Shown: in pieces, positions 54,486 to 63,360 of the stretch
How the letters are laid out: every line of letters begins with the position of its first letter
Position numbering within the stretch: position 1 is the first letter of the stretch
DNA from: Chachezhania sediminis
GTDB taxonomy: Bacteria > Pseudomonadota > Alphaproteobacteria > Rhodobacterales > Rhodobacteraceae
NCBI RefSeq assembly: GCF_009765275.1
Contig: NZ_VOPH01000012.1
Span: 1-64,000, forward strand
DNA: 64,000 bases
Reading direction: 5' to 3'
Position numbers and translations under genes: made by a program
The notes under the pieces: generated by a model
The model's input: the letters and a program-made list of their open reading frames with translations, nothing else
Databases searched by the model: none
Told to the model about the DNA's origin: nothing

Positions 54486-55763
54486 TCACGCGTCCAGCCC
54501 GAACAGGCGACGGAGCGCGGGGATGACCAGGACGATCGGCGGTTCCTTCTTCACCGCCACTTCGGCATTGGCGATGGTCCCGTCGGGGATCTTCAGCTTC
54601 GGCCCGGTGCCCGATGTCCATTTCAGCCCCGAAGGCGCGGTCGGGTCGCGTTCAAGTGCCACCCCGAAGATGATCGGTGCCTCGTTTCCCACCAGCGACT
54701 GGGCCAGCGTCGGGTTGCCCAGCTGGCGGGCGACCGCAGTGTCGCTTTGCGGCTCCAGCGTGACCCAGACGACTTTGGCGCGGATCGTGCCGAACCGTTC
54801 GGGTTCGACGATGGACGGCGCCACGTTGACGGACATCCCTTCCTCGATCCGCTTGCCCTGCGCCGGTTCCACGAAGAAGACCCCGTCCAGATCGTCGCGC
54901 ACGGACTGGATCGTCAGCAGCGGCGCGCCCGGTTCGACGAAGGAATCGATGCGCCCGGCGATCTCGACGATGCGCCCGTCCGCGTCGGCGAGGATCTGGC
55001 CGCCGTCGATCAGGACCTCCTCGGCGTCGTCGAACTGTTCCCGGACCTGCAACAGCCGTTCCCGCATCTCCTCCAGTGCCGCGATCCGCTGATGTTCCAG
55101 GTCCAGGTACTGGGTTTCCAGCTTTTCGCGTTGCAGCCGCGTCTGGGCCAGGGCCGTCTTCATCTCGGCCACCGCTTCGCGCGCGGTTTCCACGTTCACG
55201 TCGGTTGTGAAGCCGCGCTTCTGCAGGTCCAGAAGTCCGTCCAGGATCTTCTGGCGGCCGGTCACGCTGTCCCGGGCGGACTGGATCTGCTTGTCCAGAT
55301 CGGCAGCCTGCTTGTCGAGAGAGGCGGTCTGCTGCGCTTGGTAGGCCTCCCAATAGGCAATCAGGCGTTCCTCTTCGCTTTGCAGCAGCCGAAGCGTCCG
55401 TTCCGCATCGCGTTTCGCTTCCATCGCGGCCGAAATCTCGACCGAGCCCAGCCGGTCGCCCTTCTTGACCGGCTGCCCCAGCGCGACATCCAGTTCCCGC
55501 AGCACGCCGTCATGCGAGGCGACAAGGTTCCGCACCTCGCCGAAGGACGGGCCAAGGATCCCGCGGCCCGTGACGACGGTCGCGACACGGCCGAAGACGC
55601 TCCAGTAGAGCGCGCCCGCCACGACGATCGCAAGGGCTGCGCCGATGGCCCAGCCGCTGGGCCCCACCACGCGCATCAGGCCTTCAAGCTCTTCCGGCGA
55701 TCTCAGGCGTTCAAGGGCAGCGGCGCGATAGGGAGACCGGCGCGAAGCGTCACCTTCTGCCAT
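54486..55763 (-). CDS. HlyD-like NHLM secretion adaptor
   Basis: A 425-residue membrane-fusion protein. A short cytosolic N-terminus is followed by one membrane helix (~37-57, 'GWAIGAALAIVVAGALYWSVF'), a lipoyl-type half ('GVLRELDVALGQPVKKGDRLGSVE'), a long coiled coil (~110-245, rich in Glu, Gln, Arg and Leu), and the second lipoyl half with a beta-barrel. It would bridge the ABC proteins to an outer-membrane channel; no TolC-like gene is in the window. It is the first gene of the exporter operon. A candidate promoter lies at 55819-55847. Confidence 0.85.
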   Translation of the reverse strand: MAEGDASRRSPYRAAALERLRSPEELEGLMRVVGPSGWAIGAALAIVVAGALYWSVFGRVATVVTGRGILGPSFGEVRNLVASHDGVLRELDVALGQPVKKGDRLGSVEISAAMEAKRDAERTLRLLQSEEERLIAYWEAYQAQQTASLDKQAADLDKQIQSARDSVTGRQKILDGLLDLQKRGFTTDVNVETAREAVAEMKTALAQTRLQREKLETQYLDLEHQRIAALEEMRERLLQVREQFDDAEEVLIDGGQILADADGRIVEIAGRIDSFVEPGAPLLTIQSVRDDLDGVFFVEPAQGKRIEEGMSVNVAPSIVEPERFGTIRAKVVWVTLEPQSDTAVARQLGNPTLAQSLVGNEAPIIFGVALERDPTAPSGLKWTSGTGPKLKIPDGTIANAEVAVKKEPPIVLVIPALRRLFGLDA

Positions 55764-56067
55764 GATGTCTCGGTGTATTCGTCAACGGAAACAAAGCTCC
55801 ACTCATCGTGCCCCGGTCATTTCACGATGCGGTCGGCGAAAATTCAATACGTTATCTTTCGCGGAGGCGGGCCGGTTCCACACCGAAGCCGGGCCGGTCC
55901 GGCCGCATCCGGGCCAAGGATATCATCGCGGCGGCACCACGCATGCCGGACACATCCCTAGATCGATTATGCGTGCCCGGTTTCGCCGAACTGAGGTATG
56001 ATGCGGCGCACTATGTCCCGTCACCCGGGGATTTTCACGGGCGGCCGACATGACAGGAGAAAGACCC
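55764..56067. other. Divergent region, exporter operon / carbonic anhydrase
   Basis: This 304-bp gap holds an AT-richer block around 55830-55860 with the candidate exporter promoter. The rest is GC-rich with short dyads and no gene. No clear promoter for the carbonic anhydrase gene could be picked by eye. Confidence 0.4.
55819..55847 (-). promoter_or_regulatory. Candidate promoter of the exporter operon
   Basis: On the minus strand TTGAAT (55842-55847) is followed after exactly 17 bases by TGAAAT (55819-55824), which matches four of six bases of the -10 consensus. It would start transcription about 50 bp before the HlyD-like ATG. Confidence 0.45.
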
Positions 56068-56775
56068 ATGTGCGAAAAATCCCCCCCCACGTCGATGGAC
56101 CGCCGCAACCTGTTCAAGGGCGGTCTGGCCCTTGCACTGGCCGGCGCAACCGTCTCGCAGGCCCGTGCCCAGACGGCAGCCGCCGCCCCGGCCTCGCCGC
56201 AGGAAGCGCTGCAGCGTCTGATCGACGGCAATGCCCGCTATGTGGCAAACGCGACCGTCAACGGTGATCACTCGGCCGACCGGATCGCCCGGTCGCAGGG
56301 GCAAAGCCCCTTCGCAGGGATCGTCACCTGTTCGGACTCGCGCGTCGTGCCGGAACTGATCTTCGACCAGGGACCGGGCGATCTGTTCGTCGTGCGGGTG
56401 GCCGGCAATTTCATCAACGATGACGGCCTGGCCAGTCTGGAATATGCCGTGGCGGTGCTGGGCATCCAGACCATCATGGTGCTGGGCCATTCCGCCTGCG
56501 GAGCGGTGGATGCGACGATCAAGTCGATCCAGGACGCCGAATTGCCCCCGGGCCACCTGCCCCATCTGGTGAACGCAATCCGGCCCGCGGTCTATGACGT
56601 CATGCCCGAAAAGCCCGCGGACCTGCTGGCCGCGGCGACACGGCGGAACGCAACGCTGAACGCCGGTTTCGCCGCTGGCGCGGGCCCGATCCTGGCCGAA
56701 GCCCACGCCGCCGGCAAGATCGGCACCGCGGCCGGCTTCTACGATATCGCGACCGGGTCCGTAACCGTCCTCTGA
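56068..56775 (+). CDS. Tat-exported beta-carbonic anhydrase
   Basis: A 235-residue beta-class carbonic anhydrase that interconverts CO2 and bicarbonate. Zinc ligands are Cys88, His141 and Cys144 ('VTCSDSRVVPELIFD', 'LGHSACGAVDA'), with the Asp90-Arg92 dyad. The N-terminus carries a twin-arginine signal, 'DRRNLFKGG' followed by a hydrophobic stretch and 'QARA', so the folded enzyme should reach the periplasm. I chose the ATG at 56068, with GGAG eight bases upstream, over one 18 bp earlier. It is divergent from the exporter operon and convergent with the beta-lactamase gene, and looks like a single-gene unit. Confidence 0.88.
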   Translation: MCEKSPPTSMDRRNLFKGGLALALAGATVSQARAQTAAAAPASPQEALQRLIDGNARYVANATVNGDHSADRIARSQGQSPFAGIVTCSDSRVVPELIFDQGPGDLFVVRVAGNFINDDGLASLEYAVAVLGIQTIMVLGHSACGAVDATIKSIQDAELPPGHLPHLVNAIRPAVYDVMPEKPADLLAAATRRNATLNAGFAAGAGPILAEAHAAGKIGTAAGFYDIATGSVTVL

Positions 56776-56865
56776 CCCGCAGGCCCGCGGCAGAGGGGCC
56801 ATGCGCCGGCCCTTGCGCTGTGAGCCGCGGTGACGTGCCGTCGCCGCGGGACGCCATGGCCGCAG

Positions 56866-56895
56866 GCGGTCGGCAGGGTCATCCCTGCCGACCGC
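56866..56895. terminator. Perfect 13-bp hairpin between convergent genes
   Basis: GCGGTCGGCAGGG (56866-56878), loop TCAT, and its perfect complement (56883-56895) lie between the carbonic anhydrase and beta-lactamase 3' ends. This is the longest perfect stem I found and is probably a bidirectional terminator. Confidence 0.7.
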
Positions 56896-57016
56896 ACCGA
56901 CAGTCCTGACGTGGTTCCGCAACCCCGGATCCGACGCAGCCGCGCGATGTCAGAACCGGAAGCCCCGGCCGCTGGCAGCGGGGCAGAGGACCCTGTCAGG
57001 CAGCGCCCGGCCGCGT

Positions 57017-57898
57017 TCAGCCCCCGACGACCGCCATCGCGGCACTGCCGATCCTTCGCAACGCGGCGTTGCGGGTCTCGAAATCCGCGTCGACGTCCGA
57101 CACGAAGATGGTGACGATCCAGGGGTCCCCGCCGTCCGGCGTGATCGCCGCGATGATGTTGCGCGTGTGGCTGCCGGCACCGGACTTGTCGAGGATCTGC
57201 CAGCTTGCCGGTGCATCTGCGCGCAGCAGGTTGCGCGTAACGCCCCCTTGGCTCATCCACTCCGCCAGCTGTTCCCGCGCCGCCGGCGACAGGACCTCTC
57301 CGAAAAGCAGCGCGCGCAGGGTTCCGGACATGGCGGCCGGGGTCGTCGTGTCCTGCGGATTACCGGCCCTGAAGCTGTTCAGCTCGGGTTCGCGCCGGTC
57401 CAGACGGCTGGCCTGATCCCCGGCAGCGCGGAAAAAGGCGGTGACGGCCTGCGGCCCGCCGACACGGTCGATCAGCATGTTCGCGGCGGTATTGTCGCTT
57501 ATGTCGATGGCGGCCAGGCAAAGCTCTGCAAGGGTCATCTGCTGGCCGACGCGCGTTTTCGTGACCGGCGCATAGGACAGGATTTCCTCCTGCACCACTG
57601 GCAGGGACTCCGACAGGTCCAGCACGCCGGCGTCGTCCAGCGCTAGTACGGCCCCGCAGACCGGGACCTTGACCGTGCTGTTCATCAGGAAGCGTTCGTC
57701 CCCGCGATGGAACCACGACCGGCCCGATCCGGTATCGACAAGCGCCAGGCCGACGCGGGCGCCCAGGGTCTGTTCGACCTGTTCGACAGTGTCCGACAGC
57801 GCTTCGAGAGGCGTCTGGGCAAAGGAGGCGGAGGCCAGTGACAGGCCAAGGGAAAGCCCTGCCGCGAGGCGCGACAGGCCGGAGGCGGTGAACCGCAT
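57017..57898 (-). CDS. bla: Class A beta-lactamase
   Basis: A 293-residue serine beta-lactamase that would hydrolyse beta-lactams in the periplasm. A signal peptide covers residues 1-27 (after 'SASFA'). All active-site motifs are intact: Ser74-Thr-Val-Lys77, Ser134-Asp135-Asn136, Glu170 in 'RREPELN', and Lys237-Ser-Gly. Cys81 and Cys127 are 46 apart, as are the disulfide cysteines 77 and 123 of TEM. The ATG at 57898 has an AGGA site; the frame extends 17 codons further without one. An AmpR-like gene is divergently transcribed, so expression is probably inducible. The spectrum cannot be read from sequence. Confidence 0.92.
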   Translation of the reverse strand: MRFTASGLSRLAAGLSLGLSLASASFAQTPLEALSDTVEQVEQTLGARVGLALVDTGSGRSWFHRGDERFLMNSTVKVPVCGAVLALDDAGVLDLSESLPVVQEEILSYAPVTKTRVGQQMTLAELCLAAIDISDNTAANMLIDRVGGPQAVTAFFRAAGDQASRLDRREPELNSFRAGNPQDTTTPAAMSGTLRALLFGEVLSPAAREQLAEWMSQGGVTRNLLRADAPASWQILDKSGAGSHTRNIIAAITPDGGDPWIVTIFVSDVDADFETRNAALRRIGSAAMAVVGG

Positions 57899-57942
57899 GT
57901 CAGATGTCCTTTCTGGGAAGAGGCCGGGGCGGCACTCGGATG

Positions 57943-57962
57943 ATGACATCAGGTGATGTCAT
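57943..57962. promoter_or_regulatory. Inverted repeat ATGACATCA/TGATGTCAT in bla leader
   Basis: Two perfect 9-bp arms, ATGACATCA (57943-57951) and TGATGTCAT (57954-57962), are separated by GG. The repeat lies 45-64 bp before the beta-lactamase start in the 140-bp divergent gap. It may be a regulator site or an mRNA hairpin. It is closer to bla than the AmpR box usually is. Confidence 0.5.
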
Positions 57963-58038
57963 GGGGATCATGTATTTGGCCTTGAGGGCGCCCCACAATC
58001 GACAAATATTATGGCCAGCCATTAGCTGAGGTACTGAT

Positions 58039-58908
58039 ATGGATCGCCCGGACCTGCCGCTGAACGCCCTGCGGGTATTCGAGGTCGCGATGCGGCAGGG
58101 CAGTTTCACCAAGGCCGCGATCGAGCTGCGCGTCACTCAGGCCGCGGTCAGCCACCAGATCGCGCGGCTGGAGGATCTGCTGGGCGCAACCCTGTTCCTG
58201 CGCACGTCCCAGGGGCTGGTGCCCACGGATGAAGGCCGGCTTCTGTTTCCGGTTCTGGAACACGGCTTCGACGCGATGGCGCGCGTGCTGGACCGGCTGA
58301 ACGGGCGCCGCGACATCGAGGTGCTGAAGGTGGGGGTCAACACGACCTTCGCGCTTGGCTGGCTGATGCCGCGGCTGGACCTGTTCCGCCGCGCCCATCC
58401 CGAAATCGACCTGCGCATCTCGACCAACAACAACCGGGTGGAGATCCTGCGCGAAGGGCTGGACATGGCGATCCGCTTCGGCACCGGCGGCTGGACCGGC
58501 CACGACGCCGTCCCGCTGATGGAGGCCCCGCTGACCCCGCTTTGCGCGCCCGACATGGCGGCGCGGCTGCTGGATCCGGCCGACCTGGCACAGGTGACGC
58601 TGCTGCGCAGCTATCGCAGCGCCGAATGGCCCGGCTGGTTCGACGCCGCCGGCACCGCCTGTCCGCCCGTGACCGGGCCGGTCTTCGACAGCTCGGTCGC
58701 GCTGGCGGAACTGGCCGCTTCGGGGGCGGGGGCGGCGCTCTTGCCGGTGACGATGTTCGAAGCCCATGTCGCGCAGGGCCGCCTGGCCCAGCCCTTCGGG
58801 GTCACCGTGTCCGCCGGCCGCTATTACCTGGCCTGGCCGTCGGACCGGCGGGTGACACCGGCGATGCGCACATTCTCGGGCTGGTTGTCCGGGAAGGCCG
58901 TGTCCTAG
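58039..58908 (+). CDS. ampR: AmpR-like LysR-family regulator
   Basis: A 289-residue LysR-type regulator closely following the AmpR pattern: 'LPLNALRVFEVAMRQGSFTKAAIELRVTQAAVSHQI' at the start, 'LKVGVNTTFALGWLMPRLDLFRRAHPEIDLRISTNNNRVE', 'LLRSYRSAEWPGWFDAAG' and 'VFDSSVALAELAASGAGAALLPVTMF'. AmpR senses muropeptides from cell-wall damage and activates a beta-lactamase gene. Here the divergent target is class A rather than AmpC, as in several other AmpR-controlled species. It starts 140 bp from bla. Confidence 0.87.
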   Translation: MDRPDLPLNALRVFEVAMRQGSFTKAAIELRVTQAAVSHQIARLEDLLGATLFLRTSQGLVPTDEGRLLFPVLEHGFDAMARVLDRLNGRRDIEVLKVGVNTTFALGWLMPRLDLFRRAHPEIDLRISTNNNRVEILREGLDMAIRFGTGGWTGHDAVPLMEAPLTPLCAPDMAARLLDPADLAQVTLLRSYRSAEWPGWFDAAGTACPPVTGPVFDSSVALAELAASGAGAALLPVTMFEAHVAQGRLAQPFGVTVSAGRYYLAWPSDRRVTPAMRTFSGWLSGKAVS

Positions 58909-58992
58909 GCCCTCCAGATGGGCGTCCGCCAGGAAGACCCCCCGACCGGCCGGGACGGTTCAGGTCGGCCGACGCACCTGAAGCGCCATCTT

Positions 58993-59010
58993 GGCCGGTC
59001 CGGACCGGCC
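58993..59010. terminator. Perfect palindrome GGCCGGTCCGGACCGGCC
   Basis: An 18-bp perfect palindrome lies in the 155-bp gap between the convergent ampR-like and RTX2 genes. Its strong stem potential and position suggest a terminator, without a T-run. Confidence 0.45.
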
Positions 59011-59063
59011 GTCCTGCCGGCATGAACGCGCCTTTCCGCCAGCCCGGCGCCGCCGGGCCGCGC

Positions 59064-60815
59064 CTAGACGTAGTCGAAGTTGAAGGCGCTCAGGTCGTCC
59101 AGGTCCAGGTTGCGGAACACGATCTGGTTGATCCCGTCATCATCGGCATCGTAGATCACGTTCTTGCCCTTCTGCGTCGACGCGGCCTTGAACTCCCGGA
59201 ACGTCTCCACCTCGCCCACCAGTTTCCAGAACTCGATGTGATCCTGTTTCGATCGGGGGCCCGTGGCCTGGAAATCCAGGATCGTGTCGCGCCCGAACTT
59301 TTCGGTCTGGTCGCCGTTGTGCGCGAAGGAATGGGTAAAGACGAAGGTGTCGGACCCCTTGCCGCCCTTCAGCTTGTCGTTACCAAGACCTCCGATCAGC
59401 TTGTCGTCGTCCTTGCCGCCCTCAAGAAAGTCCTTGCCAAGATCGCCGGTGAGGTAGTCGTTCCCTGGGCCGCCGCTAAGCCAGTCGTTGTCCCCGCCAC
59501 CGGCAAGGTAATCGTCGCCCCCTTGGCCGAACAACTTGTCTGATCCGGTTTTTTCGAAGTCGGGATCGCCGTTGATCACATCGTCGGCGCCGCCGCCCCG
59601 GATGAAATCCTGCTGTCCGCCGCCGGTGATCACGTCCTTGCCACTGCCGGCGCGGAAATTGTTGCTGTTTCCGGACGGGTCGATCGAACCGTCCACCAGT
59701 ACGGCGAAATCGGTCGGCAGCTGCACCACATCATTTCCGCCGCCCGACATGTTGAAGGTCATGCCCAGCTTGGCCTTGTCCTGCAACTCGGCCAGCTTCC
59801 CGTTAAAGTCGAACGTGTCGTCCAGATGGGTGAACGGCGACCGGATGCCGATCGTGACCGATGCGGTGGGGTCATTCTCGGACGGGATCGCGAATTCCAG
59901 CTCTTCGATATTCTTGATCTTGTCGGTCCAGCCGAACTTGGTGTTCGTGACCTGGAACACGCCTTTCAGCGGGTTGCCCACCACCGAAATCTCGAAATCG
60001 CCGCGCATGAATTTCTGCGCGTCGGAGCGTGGGACCTGATTGAAGTTGTGAAAGTATTCACCATCATCATAGATCAGCCGGTCGAAGCCATCGCCGCCGT
60101 CGATGACGGACCCGCCCTTGTAGCGGCCGGTCGGCGAAAGGTCGATCTCGTCGGGAGTGTAACCGTTGTTTTCCCAGTTGTGCTGCGGAAAGAACGTGGA
60201 CACGATGTCGTCCCCGCCGCCCAGAGAGACCCTCTTGTTCCCCGTGATCAGGAAGACATGCATTGTGTCGTCTTCCAGATCGACCTCCTTGCCGACATGG
60301 TTCAGCAGGTTCTTCTTGGTCGGGGCATAATAGGAGAGCGCGCTGTCGCCCCCGGCCTTCCCCGACCACAGGATATCGCGCGAGATCCAATCCCCGGTCG
60401 CATCCGTGTCGAACAATTGCAACATGCCGACCTTGCTTTCCGATCTGGAAAGCACCCATTCGCTGTATGTGAGATTGTCGACTTTCTCGATGAACTTGCT
60501 GCGGTAGGTAAGCGTGCGGTTCTGGCCGGACGTGCCCTGATCGGCCGTGTTGCCCAGGGCATGAACCTCTATACTGTCCGCAATGTCCTCGGGCTTGATC
60601 GCAGCGTTCTTGAACCAGGCGTAGGAACGCCACTCGCTCCACGCCGCGGTGAAGGTCTCGCCATCGCCCGGGTACGGTTCAAGGCGGAAATGGTTTTCGG
60701 ACCAGCGCCCGAAGGTCCCGTAGGACTTCATCCCGCTGTCCATTTTGGCAAACAGCTCATCAATGGACGAGGACGCGTCGAGGACCATGCCCCAGACAGG
60801 CTGTTTCTTGGGCAT
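59064..60815 (-). CDS. RTX-repeat (hemolysin-type calcium-binding) protein 2
   Basis: A 583-residue protein without a signal peptide. The N-terminal ~380 residues are of unknown function, with hints of isolated repeats ('[12 protein letters not shown]', '[16 protein letters not shown]'). Residues ~387-492 hold about 10-12 GGxGxDxUx nonapeptides, and the last 90 residues ('[10 protein letters not shown]', 'RDTILDFQA', '[11 protein letters not shown]') look like the C-terminal RTX domain with a type I secretion signal. It resembles the RTX protein at 45850-47190 only in the repeat part. No catalytic motif such as HExxH was found. It is transcribed alone. Confidence 0.82.
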   Translation of the reverse strand: MPKKQPVWGMVLDASSSIDELFAKMDSGMKSYGTFGRWSENHFRLEPYPGDGETFTAAWSEWRSYAWFKNAAIKPEDIADSIEVHALGNTADQGTSGQNRTLTYRSKFIEKVDNLTYSEWVLSRSESKVGMLQLFDTDATGDWISRDILWSGKAGGDSALSYYAPTKKNLLNHVGKEVDLEDDTMHVFLITGNKRVSLGGGDDIVSTFFPQHNWENNGYTPDEIDLSPTGRYKGGSVIDGGDGFDRLIYDDGEYFHNFNQVPRSDAQKFMRGDFEISVVGNPLKGVFQVTNTKFGWTDKIKNIEELEFAIPSENDPTASVTIGIRSPFTHLDDTFDFNGKLAELQDKAKLGMTFNMSGGGNDVVQLPTDFAVLVDGSIDPSGNSNNFRAGSGKDVITGGGQQDFIRGGGADDVINGDPDFEKTGSDKLFGQGGDDYLAGGGDNDWLSGGPGNDYLTGDLGKDFLEGGKDDDKLIGGLGNDKLKGGKGSDTFVFTHSFAHNGDQTEKFGRDTILDFQATGPRSKQDHIEFWKLVGEVETFREFKAASTQKGKNVIYDADDDGINQIVFRNLDLDDLSAFNFDYV

Positions 60816-61053
60816 CGCGGTCGACCTTTCCGTGTGCTTCCAGCGTGGCAGTTGCCGTAGCGTCCGATTTCACACCATTTGGCCTTGGCTTGTGAATGTT
60901 GACGTTACGTAATGTAATGGCCGTTTGACTGTCTGATCTGCCCTCGTCGGCTTATCCCGAGCGGCCGGTCAATCCGGGGTCTGCACCCGCTCGGGGCCGG
61001 CAGGGTCTGGGGCAGGTTGCCCCCATGGGCGTGATCCGTGCCTGCAACCCTCG

Positions 61054-62349
61054 TTACCGAAGAGCCGGGCTGAAGCCCGAAAGCCGACCCCCAAGCCCCT
61101 CGAAGGCGTAGGGTTGCAACAAGGCACCGTCGCGCAGGATCCTGTCGTCGATGGCGCTTAGCCCGATGTCGCGGGCAAGGCCGGGATAGATGTCCCGGAT
61201 GGCCTCGACCTGGTGCCTGATGATCTCTTCGGCGATGTCCCGGGTCAGGTGGAAGGCTGGGGCGGCCTCGACCGCCAGGGCAAGGCGGCTTTGACGGGCG
61301 GTCCCGGATATCGCCATGGCCTGGTTGGCCTCGTATGACCGGCGCGGCCGTGGGTCCAGGTCGTAGGCCGGCGTCAGCTCGACCTGGCGCCCGTCCCAGA
61401 ACGCGGCATGATTGCGGGCGTGGTCGTCAGTATTACCGATCAGGATGTTGAAGCACATGCGGGAAAACAGTTCCCGCAGATCCCGGCCAGGCGCCTTGCC
61501 GTCATGACGCAGCCGTGTGGCAAGATCCTGATAGCTGGCATAGCGCGCCTCGTGCTCGGGCAGGTCCAGCAGGGTCAGCCCGGACACCATGGCGCGGCGC
61601 GTCCACCCGGCCGCGGTCGCCATGCGGTCGAAACGCGTGACAAGCAGGACATCGCGCCCGGCCACTTCGGCCAGATCAACCCGGGCCACGTTCAGCCCGG
61701 CCCCGGCGCCAAGCCGCATCGCAAGATATTCGCCCTTGATGACATTGTGCTGATCGTTGCTGGCGCTGAACTTGGCGATCATTTTTCTGTCCGGGCCCTC
61801 GACCTGGGCTTTGGGCCGCGCGCCCCCGATCGAGGTGCCGTGACGGATGGCCTCGTCCAGTTCCAGCGGCAGGCGGGCGCCCCGTTCCACCAGCGCTGCC
61901 GCGTTCATCAGCTGTTCCAGCGTCGCCTCGCCGGTCAGCCGGGGAACGTATCGGGTGGCAGACTCCTGAAAGTCCAGCGCACCGATCCGGTCCGAGCCGG
62001 AGTGCAGCATATAGTTCAGCTCGTCCAGCGCATCGACGTCGACGGCTGCCCCCCGTGCGCTGGTCAGCCGGTTCACGATGACGCGCCGCCCCCAGAAATC
62101 TGGCGCCCCGTCCCGCAGGACCGGCGCGATCGCGTGGGGCGCCCTGGGAACCTGAAGCCCCCGCCGCAAGGGCAGGTCCGGCAGGAACAGCGGGATCGCG
62201 TCCCCCCGGTCAAGATAGCTGCGCCCGTAGGCGAACTGGTAGATACCGTCGACAAGATCGATCCGGCCGGCCACCACCGGGTCGGTCGCGTCCGGCAACC
62301 AGGTCCACACAAAGGCCGTCCGGGCCGGTGCCAGGATATCAGAAGTCAT
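61054..62349 (-). CDS. hipA: HipA-family serine/threonine kinase toxin
   Basis: A 431-residue HipA-type kinase. Kinase landmarks are visible: the glycine-rich/autophosphorylation-loop segment 'GTSIGGARPKAQV' (Ser173), the ATP lysine in 'AKFSASNDQH' (Lys193), the catalytic loop 'FNILIGNTDDHARN' (~300-313) and the metal aspartate in 'LTPAYDL' (Asp330). In the model system HipA phosphorylates glutamyl-tRNA synthetase and causes dormancy. The ATG at 62349 overlaps the hipB stop region by 11 bp, so the pair is translationally coupled. An extension to 62421 would overlap hipB further and is not preferred. On a plasmid it may stabilise the replicon. Confidence 0.87.
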   Translation of the reverse strand: MTSDILAPARTAFVWTWLPDATDPVVAGRIDLVDGIYQFAYGRSYLDRGDAIPLFLPDLPLRRGLQVPRAPHAIAPVLRDGAPDFWGRRVIVNRLTSARGAAVDVDALDELNYMLHSGSDRIGALDFQESATRYVPRLTGEATLEQLMNAAALVERGARLPLELDEAIRHGTSIGGARPKAQVEGPDRKMIAKFSASNDQHNVIKGEYLAMRLGAGAGLNVARVDLAEVAGRDVLLVTRFDRMATAAGWTRRAMVSGLTLLDLPEHEARYASYQDLATRLRHDGKAPGRDLRELFSRMCFNILIGNTDDHARNHAAFWDGRQVELTPAYDLDPRPRRSYEANQAMAISGTARQSRLALAVEAAPAFHLTRDIAEEIIRHQVEAIRDIYPGLARDIGLSAIDDRILRDGALLQPYAFEGLGGRLSGFSPALR

Positions 62350-62677
62350 CGTCGACCTGCCTTTGGCTACCCGCAAAGGCCCGCTTGCGCAAAAGCGCCC
62401 CAGCGCGCCGTTCCGCTTCAAGGCGCAGGGTCAGCCTGTCAGTGTCCTGTTCGAACAGCGGAATGCCCAGAATGCTGGCCAGTTCGAACATCGTGCCCAT
62501 GGACACGCCCATGTCTCCCTTTTCGGCACGGCCCAGCAGCGGCCGCGAAACGCCGGCCCGTTCCGCCAGTTCGCCGGCGGTCATGTTCCGCTCCAGCCGT
62601 GCGGCGCGGATCATGCGGCCCAGAAGTTCTGCTGCATCCCGGGCATAGGGAGAGTAGACGTGGGTTTTCTTCGGCAT
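62339..62677 (-). CDS. hipB: HipB-like antitoxin, XRE family
   Basis: A 112-residue protein with an XRE helix-turn-helix: 'GRMIRAARLERNMTAGELAERAGVSRPLLGRAEKGDMGVSMGTMFELASILGI' (~20-72). A basic C-terminal tail follows. It should bind HipA and repress the operon. The ATG at 62677 has an AGG just upstream within a palindrome (62684-62696) that is probably its operator. Antitoxin before toxin with overlap is the normal hipBA order. Confidence 0.87.
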   Translation of the reverse strand: MPKKTHVYSPYARDAAELLGRMIRAARLERNMTAGELAERAGVSRPLLGRAEKGDMGVSMGTMFELASILGIPLFEQDTDRLTLRLEAERRAGALLRKRAFAGSQRQVDDDF

Positions 62678-63360
62678 GTGACCTGTAAATGTTACATATC
62701 GGCGGATGTGGAATATTCATGTTCAGTATCTTTTGGATACATTGGAATCCGGCTAAAATGCAATAAAAACATTACATATCTGGTTTTATGTCATGTTGTT
62801 ATGCCAAGACATCTCGTGGTCGGGCCTTTCCTGCCCTGACGCGGGATCCTGATCGGCAGCACCGGCTTTCACCCGCCGACGCCCCGGTCGGTCACACGGC
62901 AGACCCAGACCACCGGGTTTTCCGCCGGGCCGCGGATCGCGGCGCGGACCGGCGACTCGGGTCCAGCATCTGCAGGACGGCCCGCCCCGCAGACCCGCGC
63001 TGTGCCGCCTTCCGGGTCCGGATATGTGAAGGAGTTCCCCGGAATCCCCGGCCCTTCCCGGGATACGGCAGCGCCTTGCCGCCGGCCCACAACCCCGGCT
63101 CAGGGGGCTGGCTTCCCGTTTCTTTTTCCAGTTCGCGACCGGATTACGCCCTTCGACAACCTCTGGGCACAAGACGCATCCGGCCGCCCCCGGATACTGG
63201 ATCCCGACGGATCGGGGAAAACGGTATCCGGCCGGAGCGAAGGTGACAGACCCGCCTGCCGGAAGACCTGCAAGGCCCGCAGGCGGCGATGCGGATCCGG
63301 CCGGGTCCCCCGGCCCAGGGCGCGACACCCCGCGACGGGAGCGCGGGACAGGGAGGAAAA
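62678..63360. other. Gap upstream of hipB and acyl-CoA synthetase
   Basis: The first ~120 bp of this 683-bp gap are strongly AT-rich, hold the hipB operator-like repeats and the hipBA promoter, and differ from the surrounding composition. The remaining ~550 bp are GC-rich. Open frames there are on both strands in several phases with no ribosome site or known domain, so I call no gene. Confidence 0.5.
62684..62696. promoter_or_regulatory. Palindrome TGTAAATGTTACA before hipB
   Basis: TGTAA-ATG-TTACA lies 7 bp upstream of the hipB ATG. Its right half continues as GTTACATATC (62691-62700), which recurs as ATTACATATC at 62771-62780, 80 bp further upstream. Paired, spaced operators are known for HipB-type autorepression. 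Confidence 0.55.

Noticed and set aside
62788-63360. Small genes upstream of the acyl-CoA synthetase
   Set aside because: Several overlapping frames on both strands are open only because of GC bias; none has a ribosome site or known motif.
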